Part shown: piece by piece, positions 41,977 to 50,909 of the stretch
Numbering within the stretch: position 1 is the first letter of the stretch
Layout of the letters: each line of letters starts with the position of its first letter
DNA from: Bacillota bacterium
GTDB taxonomy: Bacteria; Bacillota; Clostridia; Christensenellales; Aristaeellaceae
NCBI GenBank assembly: GCA_023411375.1
Contig: JAEYOW010000044.1
Span: forward strand, 255,911-319,910
Reading direction: 5' to 3'
Length of the DNA: 64,000 nucleotides
Notes under the pieces: model-generated
Databases searched by the model: none
What the model was told of the DNA's origin: nothing
What the model saw: only the letters and a program-made list of their open reading frames with translations
Made by a program: the position numbers and the translations under genes

Positions 41977-42873
41977 CTAATCCACATCGCGCATATTGGA
42001 GCGGATGTAGAGATAGCTGAAAACGCTGAGCAGAAGCACCCAGATCACGCCCACGGAGGCCGCCAGGCCGAGCTTCCAGTTTTTAAACGCGTTACGGTAG
42101 ACCTCCACCGCAAGCGTGGTGGTCGCGCGCGCGGGTCCGCCCTCGGTCATGACCCAGAACAGGTCGAAATGCTGAAGCGCACCGATAGTGCTGAGAATTA
42201 AAATCAGGCTGATCACGGGCTTAAGCTCCGGCAACACGATATTGCGAAAAACCTGCCAATTGTTGGCGCCGTCGATATTGGCGGCCTCCACCAGCTCGGT
42301 GGAGATGCCTTGAAGCCCGCCGGTGATAAAGGCCATGTTCCAAGGCAAAAGCTGCCAGGTGCGGGCCAGGATGATGACAAGCATAGCGGTGCTTGACTGG
42401 CCAAGCCAGTTTACATTTTCATCAATCAGATTCATGGAGCGCAGCAGGCCGTTTAACACGCCGTACTCGCCGTTGAAAATCCACATCCACAGAAAGCCGA
42501 TCGCCGTGCTGGGAATAATCCAGTCGATCAGCGTAAGGCCGCGAAGGAACTCGGAAAGCCGGAACTTCTCGTTGAGGACGATCGCCCAGATAAAGCCCAG
42601 CACAAAGGGCAGCGCAACGCTGCCGACAACAAATACGAGCGTATTTTTGAAAACGCCGGCGAAATTGGGATCGCTGAAAATGGTCTGGAAATTTTTGAAA
42701 CCGACGAACTTATACGTCTGGCTCAGCATGCTGCGGTCCGTAAAGCTCATCAGCAGGGAGTTTAGAAACGGATAGACGATAACCAGCAGGAACGCGGTAA
42801 GCGCCGGGAATAACAGAAGATAGGCGAAAGTTTTGTCGGACAAGCCCTTTCCGGACGGCCTGTGGTTCCTCAT
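41977..42873 (-). CDS. ABC transporter permease, MalF type
   Basis: A 298-residue partner of the MalG-type permease. Six membrane segments and EAA-loop ELVEAANIDGANNWQVFRNIVLPEL near residue 205. The ATG at 42873 follows AGGAGGA; the longer frame crosses the intergenic hairpin and is rejected. Third in the operon after the solute-binding protein. Confidence 0.93.
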   Translation of the reverse strand: MRNHRPSGKGLSDKTFAYLLLFPALTAFLLVIVYPFLNSLLMSFTDRSMLSQTYKFVGFKNFQTIFSDPNFAGVFKNTLVFVVGSVALPFVLGFIWAIVLNEKFRLSEFLRGLTLIDWIIPSTAIGFLWMWIFNGEYGVLNGLLRSMNLIDENVNWLGQSSTAMLVIILARTWQLLPWNMAFITGGLQGISTELVEAANIDGANNWQVFRNIVLPELKPVISLILILSTIGALQHFDLFWVMTEGGPARATTTLAVEVYRNAFKNWKLGLAASVGVIWVLLLSVFSYLYIRSNMRDVD

Positions 42874-42893
42874 GCGAAATCCTCCTTGGAAGA

Positions 42894-42922
42894 GCGGGGC
42901 TGCCGCGTAACGGCAGCCCCGC
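42894..42922 (-). terminator. Hairpin between solute-binding and permease genes
   Basis: A perfect 12-bp stem (42894-42905 with 42911-42922) and five-base loop lying between the stop of the solute-binding gene and the MalF-type start. T-poor, so more likely an mRNA-processing or 3'-stabilising hairpin that raises binding protein over permease than a full terminator. Confidence 0.55.
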
Positions 42923-42936
42923 GAAATCAAGCCGCT

Positions 42937-44175
42937 TTACATCGCGTTATCCACGCGCGTCTTCATGGACTTGGCGGCGTCCTCAGGCGTCTTTTCACCA
43001 ATGACGACGGCCTGAAGCTCTTCGGAGATGATGGTGCTGAGCTCGTTGCTGTTGGCGAAGAACTTCAACTCGTTTTCACGGCCGGTGGCGGAGATTTCCG
43101 ACCAGGCGGACGCCCAGGCGTCGCTGACGACGGCCTCGTCGGCCAGCGCCTCGTTCATGACGGGCAGCATGTTGCACTCTGCGAAGTAATCAAGCGAAAC
43201 ATCCTTGCTGACGAGGTACTTGACAAAGTCGGCGGCAGAAGCCTTGTCGGAGGAATTCTTAAACACGACCAGCAAATGGCCCCACATGGTGGACGTGGGC
43301 GCGTCGCCCTCCTTGAGCACGGGACGGAGCATGGGCAGGATGGTCTTGTCCAGATCGGCCTCGGCCACGCCGTTGGAGGCGCAGATGCTGCGCGCCATGA
43401 TCGCGTCGTCATAGAAGCCGACCTTGCCCATGGCATAGAGCTGGCGGGCGTCGAAACGGCTCATGTTGGCCTTGATGTAGCCGGCCTCGGCCAGCTTTTG
43501 GTACCAAGCCAGGGTGTCGATGCAAGCCTGGTTATCCAGCACGCACGCGCCGCTTTCATCAAACACGGAGCCGCCAAAGGCCCAAAGCCATGGCATGAAA
43601 TCGGCGGTGGCGGTGGTATCCTTGGTGGAAAGCGCGTAGGGGATGAGGTCCTTGTCCTTTTCGCGCAGCTTTGCAAGGCAATCCTCAAAGGCTTCGATAG
43701 TGGCGGGCGGCGCGTCGTAGCCGACGGAGGCAAGCAGGGTGGGGTTATAGGTCATGCCGATGGAAGCGGTTGTCCAAGGCATGCCGTACTGCACGCCATC
43801 CTTGCGGCCGAAGTTGAGCGCCGACTCGGGGAAGTTTTCCGAAAGCCACGCGGGGTCTATGATCGTGTTCAGGTCCTCCAGCAGGCCCGCCTCGATCAGC
43901 GCGGGGAACATGCTGGAATCCACCTGCGCCACATCCAGAGGCTCGGAGCCGCTGGAGCGGATAAGCAGCTGCTGGAGCGTATCGGCCCAGGGCCAACCGG
44001 TCCAGCTTACCTTGACGTCGTTGGAGGCATTCCAGCCTTCGATCATCTTGTCCACGGAGGGTTTGGTGGAGGCCTCCTCGCCCGACCAGCCGCACCAGAC
44101 GATATCGGCCAGGGCGCCGGTGGTAAGACAGCACGCAAGGACGAGAGACAGGAGCAACGAGAACCATTTTTTCAT
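42937..44175 (-). CDS. Extracellular solute-binding protein (family 1)
   Basis: A 412-residue binding protein of the CUT1 type. Signal peptide MKKWFSLLLSLVLACCLTTG with likely cleavage after ALA; no lipobox. The mature protein opens IVWCGWSGEEAS and shows the two-lobe alternation typical of family-1 binding proteins. Ligand unknown: sugars are most common, but the adjoining M14 and FAD enzymes suggest something less ordinary. Strong AAGGAAAGGGG ribosome-binding site. Confidence 0.9.
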   Translation of the reverse strand: MKKWFSLLLSLVLACCLTTGALADIVWCGWSGEEASTKPSVDKMIEGWNASNDVKVSWTGWPWADTLQQLLIRSSGSEPLDVAQVDSSMFPALIEAGLLEDLNTIIDPAWLSENFPESALNFGRKDGVQYGMPWTTASIGMTYNPTLLASVGYDAPPATIEAFEDCLAKLREKDKDLIPYALSTKDTTATADFMPWLWAFGGSVFDESGACVLDNQACIDTLAWYQKLAEAGYIKANMSRFDARQLYAMGKVGFYDDAIMARSICASNGVAEADLDKTILPMLRPVLKEGDAPTSTMWGHLLVVFKNSSDKASAADFVKYLVSKDVSLDYFAECNMLPVMNEALADEAVVSDAWASAWSEISATGRENELKFFANSNELSTIISEELQAVVIGEKTPEDAAKSMKTRVDNAM

Positions 44176-44208
44176 GAGAGATACCCCTTTCCTTAACAGT
44201 ATGGTGGT

Positions 44209-46374
44209 TCAGTATACGCGCACCTCGAACACCTGGGCGTAATGCTCAGGCGCCCGGTCGGCGGTTTCGAAGGTCAGGCGCAGCGCGCCGGCGCTGCATG
44301 GCTTGGTAAGCGAGAGCACGACCCGCCGCTGCCAGTTATCGTGAATGGAAGCGACCGTTTGCCAGCCGCCGCCGTCCGGTACGCTGAGCTCGATGGACGG
44401 GGCAAGCTCCCATGGCCGGCCGGATTTGGGCCTTGCCAGCATATGGCTGTCGTTCCAGCGCCCGGTAAAGGAGCTTGGCAGCTCCTGACTGAGATCCGGG
44501 TTCAAATAGACGATCACCTGCGAGATGGTGACGGGACGCTCCCAATGAAGGCATAGCCACGGGGCTTTCTCCGGCCCGGAAATCCACAGGCCCGGCTCGC
44601 CGTAGGCCCGGTTGAGGCCGTTCAATACCTGCCGGGGGGCATAGAGGCTTTCAAGCGGCAGGGACACGGCAGGGTATACGTGGTTCATGGACCATTGCGC
44701 TCCGGCCTTGAAGCCAAGAGGCGCGCGGGCGACCGTATCCAGCCAGAGGCCGAGGGTTGGCGGAAGCAGCAAAGTGACAAAGCGGTTGTGCCCGCATGAG
44801 GGAAGCGCGAGCTCCGTTGGACGTCCGGGCTGATAGCGGAACTCAAGCCGCCCAAGCCATTCCCCCGGGGCCAGGCGGGAGGGAAGCGGCGCGAAATAGG
44901 CGTTTACCTCTACGGTCCGCGGCATATCCCCGGAAAGGCCAAGCGTACACCGTTCTGCGCCAGCCGGTACGGCCAGCTGTACGAACGCGCCGTGCTCCAG
45001 CGAAAAGCGTCCTTCAGGCATGTTCGGAAGCGCCTGAAGATAGCTGGAAGCGGTGATTTGAGCCTGGCGGGCCAGGTCTGCGCGATCCTCGTTGACAGCG
45101 CCGATCACCAGCATGTCGTCGCGCAGGAGCGCCTGCTGAACCTCGTGAACGCGCGGACCGGCCAGCTGCTCGGGCGGCAGGCCATGCGCCGCGCACATGG
45201 CGGCCAGGGTGCCCGCCGCCTGTCCGGATTGAGCGCAGGTATCCATAATGCGGGTGGAGGCGAAGGCCGCATGGGTCGCGCCCAGAATGCGCCCGGCAAA
45301 CAGCAGGTTGGGGCGGCGGTGGTTAAACAGCGTGCGCAATGGGATGGGATAGGTTTGCACGGGGTATTGCACGCAATTGCGCTCGTCGGAGTATATCCCG
45401 GCCGAAGGATGGAAATCCAGATACCATCCGCCATAAAAGGCGTTGTCCGGGAAGCTGCGAGTGTTTTGCACGTCGTGCTGGGTAAGCATATAATCTGCCA
45501 GCATCCTTCTGGATTCCCGCTTGCCCGCGAAGCTGCCGATCCATTCCAGCGTCAGGCGGCCGGCGTTGAACTTGCCGCTGTTTTTAACGTAGTTCCATAC
45601 GCCGAGGGCCAGGCGCTTGAGCTCGTGGTTGATCTCCTGCGCGTCCGCGATGGTGTCCAGCAAGCCGCCGTACTCAAACCACCAGTAATCGCTCAGACTT
45701 TGTGTTTCATCGACCACGCGGCCGCCCCGGTCAATAATGCGCTGGATTTCTTCCATGGAATAGGCGTACGCAGGGGCGATGAAGGGCACGTCATGGTCCA
45801 GCCGCTTTACGGAATAGTAGATGCTACTGCCCATGGTGGCGGCAGACGCTTCCTGCGGGGCACTTTCCTCGCCGTATTCGGCGGCGGCCTCCTGACCCCT
45901 GTGATAGGGCACGCCCGCCTTGACGGCGACGGTGCCGTCGCCGGTACAGTCTACAAAAAAGGAACCGTACAGGCATAGCTCCCGCTCGCTGCCCAGCTGG
46001 TAGCCGTTAACGGCCGTCACCCGCTCGCCCTCCATCCGGACATCTGTAATGTGCGCGTTGAGCAGGAGGGTCAGGTTGCTTTCGGCATAGAGGGCGTCCA
46101 AAAGCACCTCGTCCCAGAAAAACACGTTGCCGTCCGGGTTGGTCTGAAGGTTGCGCAGTTTCAGCTCGCCCAGAATGCCCATTTCCTCGGAATAGAGGTT
46201 GCCGGCCCCGGTCGCGCCGCGCGTCCACATGCGGATTTCACTGCTGGAGTTGCCGCCCACTACAGGACGGTCCCCCGCCAGAATCACTTTGGCGCCATGC
46301 CTGGCCGCCGCCAGCGCGGCGCATACGCCGGATATTCCCGCGCCAATAATAACGACATCGCCCCGATATTCCAT
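44209..46374 (-). CDS. FAD-dependent oxidoreductase (FAD_oxidored family)
   Basis: A 721-residue product; the ATG at 46374 is preferred, with a GTG at 46377 as alternative, behind GGAGG. The N-terminal dinucleotide motif VVIIGAGISGVCAALAAARHG lies at residues 8-28. It is followed by the PF12831 hallmarks VVGGNSSSEIRMWTRGATG, the FFVDCTGDGTVAVKAGVPY stretch near 140, and RILGATHAAFASTRIMDTCAQSGQAAG near 375. About 250 C-terminal residues look like a galactose-binding/discoidin beta-sandwich (GLWISGPEKAPWLCLHWERP). First gene of the leftward operon, so it probably acts on the imported compound. Confidence 0.87.
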   Translation of the reverse strand: MEYRGDVVIIGAGISGVCAALAAARHGAKVILAGDRPVVGGNSSSEIRMWTRGATGAGNLYSEEMGILGELKLRNLQTNPDGNVFFWDEVLLDALYAESNLTLLLNAHITDVRMEGERVTAVNGYQLGSERELCLYGSFFVDCTGDGTVAVKAGVPYHRGQEAAAEYGEESAPQEASAATMGSSIYYSVKRLDHDVPFIAPAYAYSMEEIQRIIDRGGRVVDETQSLSDYWWFEYGGLLDTIADAQEINHELKRLALGVWNYVKNSGKFNAGRLTLEWIGSFAGKRESRRMLADYMLTQHDVQNTRSFPDNAFYGGWYLDFHPSAGIYSDERNCVQYPVQTYPIPLRTLFNHRRPNLLFAGRILGATHAAFASTRIMDTCAQSGQAAGTLAAMCAAHGLPPEQLAGPRVHEVQQALLRDDMLVIGAVNEDRADLARQAQITASSYLQALPNMPEGRFSLEHGAFVQLAVPAGAERCTLGLSGDMPRTVEVNAYFAPLPSRLAPGEWLGRLEFRYQPGRPTELALPSCGHNRFVTLLLPPTLGLWLDTVARAPLGFKAGAQWSMNHVYPAVSLPLESLYAPRQVLNGLNRAYGEPGLWISGPEKAPWLCLHWERPVTISQVIVYLNPDLSQELPSSFTGRWNDSHMLARPKSGRPWELAPSIELSVPDGGGWQTVASIHDNWQRRVVLSLTKPCSAGALRLTFETADRAPEHYAQVFEVRVY

Positions 46375-46490
46375 CACGTGGGGAACCTCCTGCTATGTAC
46401 GCTTCACGCTTTAATGAGTTTATTGTAGCAGCCGGGGAGGACAGGCGCATTAAAAAATCTGCATATCAATATAAAGATTCTGCACTTATC

Positions 46491-46518
46491 TTGACAGTAT
46501 TTTTTGGAATGCTATACT
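46491..46518 (+). promoter_or_regulatory. Promoter of the PocR-AraC regulator operon
   Basis: TTGACA (46491-46496), 16 bases, TATACT (46513-46518). The divergent leftward operon has a -10-like TACAAT near 46427-46432 but no clear -35, fitting a need for activation. Confidence 0.7.
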
Positions 46519-46555
46519 ATCGGTAACCGGAGCGACGGCAAAGGACGGAAACTGA

Positions 46556-47461
46556 ATGTTGGACCATTATGAGCGGATTACGCGCGTGCTCAGGCATTTT
46601 ACCGAGCATTACCATTTGCAGATTTGCGTAAAGGATTTTATCGGCTTTATCCACCTGGACCGGCGGCTGGATACGGCCCTGTCCCGCTATGTGGCGCATA
46701 CCAACCCGTACTGCCTGTTTATCAAGCAGGAGCTTGGCCAGTATACGCGCTGCCTGGATATGATCCGCCCGATGTATGAAAAATGCTGCGGATGCCCGGA
46801 GGGATTTTTGGGCGTATGCCACGCGGGCGTGTACGAATATGTGGTGCCGATTCAGCTGGAGGACGGCGAAGTGCTGGGCAGCGTGAACCTTGGTTATGTG
46901 GATGGCGACCGGGAGATATCCCATAGGCTGATCAGGCGCAACCTGAGGGAGCGGGAACCCGCGGTGGCCGATAAGGCGCTGGCGCTTTTTGACAGATACA
47001 TACCGGCGGCGGATGTGCGCGTAGAGGAAATCAAGCCGTACCTGTGGCTGCTGGCGGACAGCATGGCCCAGAATTACGCGCAGTTTCAGTCCTCGCACGT
47101 AAACCGGTTTCTGCCTCAGCGCCAGCGGGAATCCAACGCGGATATGATTCTGGACAGGGTGTTGAAGTATGTGAAGGAAAACTATTCTTCGCACATGACC
47201 GTGGCGGAGCTGGCGCAGATTTGCCTGTGCAGCGAGTCCTACATCAACCACTTGTTTGCCAGGCGGTTTGGTGTAAATATCAGCACCTATATCAACAAGG
47301 TGCGTATTGAGTACGCCAAAAATGCCCTGCTGACCACGACGGACAAGATTTCGACCGTGGCGATGGACGTGGGGTTCTCGGACCCGAGCTATTTTTCCAA
47401 GGTTTTCGCCGCGCTGCTGGGCATATCGCCCTCGGAATTCCGGCGCAGATACACCACGTAA
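46556..47461 (+). CDS. PocR-domain AraC-family transcriptional regulator
   Basis: A 301-residue regulator. Residues 15-150 form a PocR sensory domain (LQICVKDFIGFIHLD, the cysteine cluster CLDMIRPMYEKCCGCPEGFLGVCHAG and VPIQLEDGEVLGSVNLGY), proposed to bind small hydrocarbon-type ligands, with propanediol being sensed by Salmonella PocR. The C-terminal AraC double helix-turn-helix (residues 195-300) has AELAQICLCSESYINHLFARRFG and VGFSDPSYFSKVFAALLG. It is divergent from the FAD-oxidoreductase operon and first in an operon with two UROD-family genes, so it most likely controls both. Confidence 0.88.
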   Translation: MLDHYERITRVLRHFTEHYHLQICVKDFIGFIHLDRRLDTALSRYVAHTNPYCLFIKQELGQYTRCLDMIRPMYEKCCGCPEGFLGVCHAGVYEYVVPIQLEDGEVLGSVNLGYVDGDREISHRLIRRNLREREPAVADKALALFDRYIPAADVRVEEIKPYLWLLADSMAQNYAQFQSSHVNRFLPQRQRESNADMILDRVLKYVKENYSSHMTVAELAQICLCSESYINHLFARRFGVNISTYINKVRIEYAKNALLTTTDKISTVAMDVGFSDPSYFSKVFAALLGISPSEFRRRYTT

Positions 47462-47476
47462 TGGAGGGATAAACGG

Positions 47477-48577
47477 ATGGCGCTTACATCACGGCAGAGG
47501 CTTTTGCGCCTTTTTCACGGCGGGGATCTGGATAGGATTCCCATTTGGCTGCTATCGCCCTATCATGACCTCGCCTATTACGCGCCGATTTACCGGCTGC
47601 CCTGCTACCGCCCGCTGGTGGAGGCCATGGAGGACGGTTGCGACATCTTTGACCGCCGCCGCCCGGAAATGGGATTTGCGTATAACGCGCATCCGGACAT
47701 CCGGATGACGGACGTACATGAACCCCTGCGGGAGGGGAAGCGCGTGGCCTGCGGCGGAGATGCGCTGGAGGCGTTTGTGAGCCGCGAGCATAACCGAACG
47801 TGCCGTAAGTTTTATGTGGGGGAACCGGAGGATTTGCAGAAAATCCTTGCGTGGCCCTACCTGCCGCCCCGGCCTGACCTGGAAGTTTACCGCAGGGAAA
47901 AGGACGAGCTGGGGGAGCGCGGCCTTTTGATGATGGACCTGGGCGACCCGCTGGAACCCCTGTACCACCTGTGCGACGCGGCGGACTTTGCCATGTGGAC
48001 GCTGACGGACCTTGATGCGCTGCTTGCTTTTACGGATGTGATGTGCGAGCGGGCGCTCTCGCTGTACCGGTATTTTTTGGAGGCGGATATCGCGGACGCA
48101 TATTTTATCGTCGGCGCGGAATTTGCGGGGCCGCCGTTGGTTTCGCCCGCCCTGTTCACGCGGCTGTGTCAGCGGTACGTTAAGGCTATTGTGGATTTAA
48201 TCCGGGAATATGGAAAGATTTCCATCATCCATTTCCACGGGAATCTGCGCAGCCTTCTGGACGGCTTTGCCGGTATCGCGCCGGACGGGCTGCATACCAT
48301 CGAGGCGCCGCCCGTCGGGGACTGTACGATAGCGCAGGCGCGGACCGTGCTTGGCAGGGAGACGGCGCTGATTGGAAACATCCAGTATGACGACCTTGCG
48401 CGCAAAACGCCGGAGGAAGTCCGGGAGCTGACGCGCGTGGCGATTGAGGAGGGCGGGAGTGGAAAGTTTATTCTCTCCCCGACCGCCGGACCGTACGAGA
48501 CAGCGCCCACGGAGCGGACCATCCGCAATTACCTGGCGATGATAGAAGCGGGGCTTGAATTTGGGAGGCTAACATGA
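47477..48577 (+). CDS. Uroporphyrinogen-decarboxylase-superfamily protein (no zinc cysteines)
   Basis: A 366-residue TIM-barrel protein of the UROD/MtaA/CmuA superfamily, 15 bases after the regulator, with GGAGGGA. The N-terminus TSRQRLLRLFHGGDLDRIPIW matches the family opening. The position of the HxC zinc motif in methyltransferases reads HFHGN near residue 252, and the C-terminal cysteine is absent (ILSPTAGPYE). So it should not bind zinc the MtaA way and is either a decarboxylase-like enzyme or has another chemistry. Substrate unknown. ATGA overlap with the next gene. Confidence 0.82.
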   Translation: MALTSRQRLLRLFHGGDLDRIPIWLLSPYHDLAYYAPIYRLPCYRPLVEAMEDGCDIFDRRRPEMGFAYNAHPDIRMTDVHEPLREGKRVACGGDALEAFVSREHNRTCRKFYVGEPEDLQKILAWPYLPPRPDLEVYRREKDELGERGLLMMDLGDPLEPLYHLCDAADFAMWTLTDLDALLAFTDVMCERALSLYRYFLEADIADAYFIVGAEFAGPPLVSPALFTRLCQRYVKAIVDLIREYGKISIIHFHGNLRSLLDGFAGIAPDGLHTIEAPPVGDCTIAQARTVLGRETALIGNIQYDDLARKTPEEVRELTRVAIEEGGSGKFILSPTAGPYETAPTERTIRNYLAMIEAGLEFGRLT

Positions 48578-49692
48578 CTTCAAGAGAGCGAATCCTTGCC
48601 GTGCTGGCGGGTAAGCCGACAGACCGCGTTCCCGTGGCGCCCTTCGTGCATGAGAGCACGGTGAGGGCGTGGCGCAAGGCGCGGGATATAGACGTAATCG
48701 AGGATACCATTCGGTTTTGCGAGACATACGGCTTTGACGTAATTCACCGAAATTTTCCCGTACGTTTTGACGACTGGAAGGTGGAGACGCCGGACTGGCG
48801 GATAGAGCTGAGGGAGGAGCGTCAGGGGGATGTTACGCTCCGCAGGCATATCGTCCGCACGCCCGGAGGCAACCTGAGCGAGGCCGTCGCCGTAACGCCG
48901 CTGACGCCGTACCTGACCGTAACGGCGCGCAAGGAGGCGATGGTAAAAACAGCGGGAGATTTTGAGCTGCTCAGGCGCTACCAGCCGCCGCCCACGCCCG
49001 CGGACCTGGGCCCGCTGCGCCGCGTCAAAATTGCGCTTGGGGAAAAAGGAGTAACCGCGCCTTGGGTATCCGGCGTTTTTAACTATATGGCGGATCTGCG
49101 TGATTTGGAAGAGCTGCTGACGGACCCGTATGAGGAGCCCGCGTTTTACGACGGGCTTGCGCGCTACGCGCTTGACAGGCTGAAGGAAGGACTTGCGCCG
49201 GTTTTGGACGAGGGGGTTGACCTGCTGTCGTACGCCGGGAATATCGCCAGCGCGACGATGGTGGGGCCCAGGTATTTCGAGGCTTTTGTACTGCCATACG
49301 AGAAGGAGCTGATCGACTTTATTCAGGCGCGCGGCACGGGCGTGCTGTACCATAACTGCGGCGACGGCGAGGCGCTGATTGGCTGCTACGCTAAACTGGG
49401 TATGCGCTGCTGCGAATCGATGTCCGAACCGCCTTATGGCGACAACCGGCTGGAAACCTGGGCCGGGGAGTGCCCGCAGGAGATCTGCCTGATGGGCAAT
49501 ATCGATCAGATTTCCTTTTTAAAGCAGGCGGCTCCGGCGGAGGTGACGCGCCGCGCGGAAGAGGCGCTTCGCATCATGGAGGCCCATCCGCGCTTTATGC
49601 TGGGCACGTCGGATTTTTTGGAGGACGGCACGCCTGAGGAAAACCTGCGCGCGCTGGCAAGGGCTGTCCAAAAGGAAGGCCTGAGCCGCTAA
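48574..49692 (+). CDS. Uroporphyrinogen-decarboxylase-superfamily protein 2
   Basis: A 372-residue paralogue of the preceding gene, opening TSRERILAVLAGKPTDRVPVAPF. Here the barrel motif reads YHNCGDGE near residue 259, which keeps the cysteine, but the C-terminal cysteine is replaced (LGTSDFLEDGTPEENL). It could be a corrinoid-dependent methyltransferase with an altered metal site or a decarboxylase. No corrinoid-binding protein gene is seen near it. Last gene of the PocR operon; followed by a seven-bp GC hairpin (49742-49758) without a T run. Confidence 0.82.
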   Translation: MTSRERILAVLAGKPTDRVPVAPFVHESTVRAWRKARDIDVIEDTIRFCETYGFDVIHRNFPVRFDDWKVETPDWRIELREERQGDVTLRRHIVRTPGGNLSEAVAVTPLTPYLTVTARKEAMVKTAGDFELLRRYQPPPTPADLGPLRRVKIALGEKGVTAPWVSGVFNYMADLRDLEELLTDPYEEPAFYDGLARYALDRLKEGLAPVLDEGVDLLSYAGNIASATMVGPRYFEAFVLPYEKELIDFIQARGTGVLYHNCGDGEALIGCYAKLGMRCCESMSEPPYGDNRLETWAGECPQEICLMGNIDQISFLKQAAPAEVTRRAEEALRIMEAHPRFMLGTSDFLEDGTPEENLRALARAVQKEGLSR

Positions 49693-49792
49693 ACCGTAAA
49701 GCAATCCGCGTATATGAATGATAACGAAATGCTTGTTTTGAGCCGGCCGGCGGCCGGCGGGGTTGTAGGCTCGTAAAACATTTGTCACACAC

Positions 49793-49821
49793 TTGTAAAA
49801 CCCGGCCCCTTCCGCTATAAT
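49793..49821 (+). promoter_or_regulatory. Promoter of the MoxR-DUF58-transglutaminase operon
   Basis: TTGTAA (49793-49798), 17 bases, TATAAT (49816-49821), about 80 bases before the start. Confidence 0.7.
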
Positions 49822-49903
49822 AAAGGTTGTGTGCTTGTCCCCACGGGCGGCGTTTGCCGCGTGGGGCAAAACCATCCATTATAGTCAGGTAAGGGGCGTT
49901 TGT

Positions 49904-50851
49904 ATGCTCAATCCGCGTCAGGTTATCACGGCACTCAAACAGAACATCGGCAGGGTTATCGTCGGCAAGGACGAGGTGATCGAGCTGCTGTTGATCGCCA
50001 TGCTCTGCAAGGGCCACGTGCTGATTGAGGATGTTCCCGGCACGGGCAAGACGACGCTGGCCAGCGCCCTTGCCAAATCGCTGGATTGCAGCTTCAACCG
50101 CATCCAGTTCACGCCGGACGTGGTGCCCTCCGACGTGACGGGTTTTACCATGGTTAACTTTAAAACCGGCGAGATGGAGTTCCATTCCGGCGCGATTATG
50201 TGCCAGATCGCCCTCGCGGACGAAATCAACCGAACATCGCCAAAAACGCAGAGCGCCCTTTTGGAGGTAATGGAGGAGTACCAGGTGACGGTGGACGGCG
50301 TGACGCACCCGCTACCCAAGCCCTTTATGGTGCTGGCCACCCAGAACCCCAGTGAGTTTGTCGGCACCTATCCGCTGCCGGAGGCGCAGATGGACCGCTT
50401 CTTCATCCGGATTTCGATGGGCTACCCGACGCTGGAGGAGGAGATGGCCGTTCTGGAGCGCTTCAGCGGCACGGTCAAGCCGCAGGCAAGCTTGGCTCCC
50501 GTATGCTCCGCCAAGGATGTGGTGGAGATGCAGGGGATGATCGGCAATGTGTATTGCTCCAAAGAGGTTCGTCATTACATCGCCAATATCGCCGCCATGA
50601 CGCGCACGCATCCCAGCTTGCAGCTGGGCGTTTCCACGCGAGGCGCCATCGCGCTGATTCGCGGGGCGCAAGCGTGCGCGCTGCTTAACGAACGCGATTA
50701 TATTTTGCCGGAGGACGTGCAGCGCATGGTGCTGCCGGTGCTGGCGCACCGCATTACGCCCAACCCGGAGGCCAAAATGAAGGGGATTTCCGCCGAGCGT
50801 ATCCTGATCGCCGTTGTGGAAAATGTGCCCGTGCCGCTCAGGCTGAGCTAA
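49904..50851 (+). CDS. MoxR-family AAA+ ATPase
   Basis: A 315-residue AAA+ ATPase. The ATG at 49904 follows AAGGGG; the longer frame starts near the promoter. Walker A VPGTGKTTLA near residue 45, the presensor region QFTPDVVPSDVTGF, Walker B LADEINRTSPKTQSALLEVMEEYQVT near 107, and sensor LATQNPSEFVGTYPLPEAQMDRF near 145. MoxR proteins are chaperones for assembly or metal insertion of partner complexes and are nearly always beside a DUF58 protein, as here. Confidence 0.93.
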   Translation: MLNPRQVITALKQNIGRVIVGKDEVIELLLIAMLCKGHVLIEDVPGTGKTTLASALAKSLDCSFNRIQFTPDVVPSDVTGFTMVNFKTGEMEFHSGAIMCQIALADEINRTSPKTQSALLEVMEEYQVTVDGVTHPLPKPFMVLATQNPSEFVGTYPLPEAQMDRFFIRISMGYPTLEEEMAVLERFSGTVKPQASLAPVCSAKDVVEMQGMIGNVYCSKEVRHYIANIAAMTRTHPSLQLGVSTRGAIALIRGAQACALLNERDYILPEDVQRMVLPVLAHRITPNPEAKMKGISAERILIAVVENVPVPLRLS

Positions 50852-50909
50852 GCTTTCCAAACGCACCCATGATTTTTATGACGCTTTGGGAAAGGAGGGC
50901 GAACGCCGC

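Noticed and set aside
42862..44196. 444-codon plus-strand frame opposite the solute-binding gene
   Set aside because: Shadow frame of the minus-strand binding-protein gene, which has a signal peptide and family motifs.
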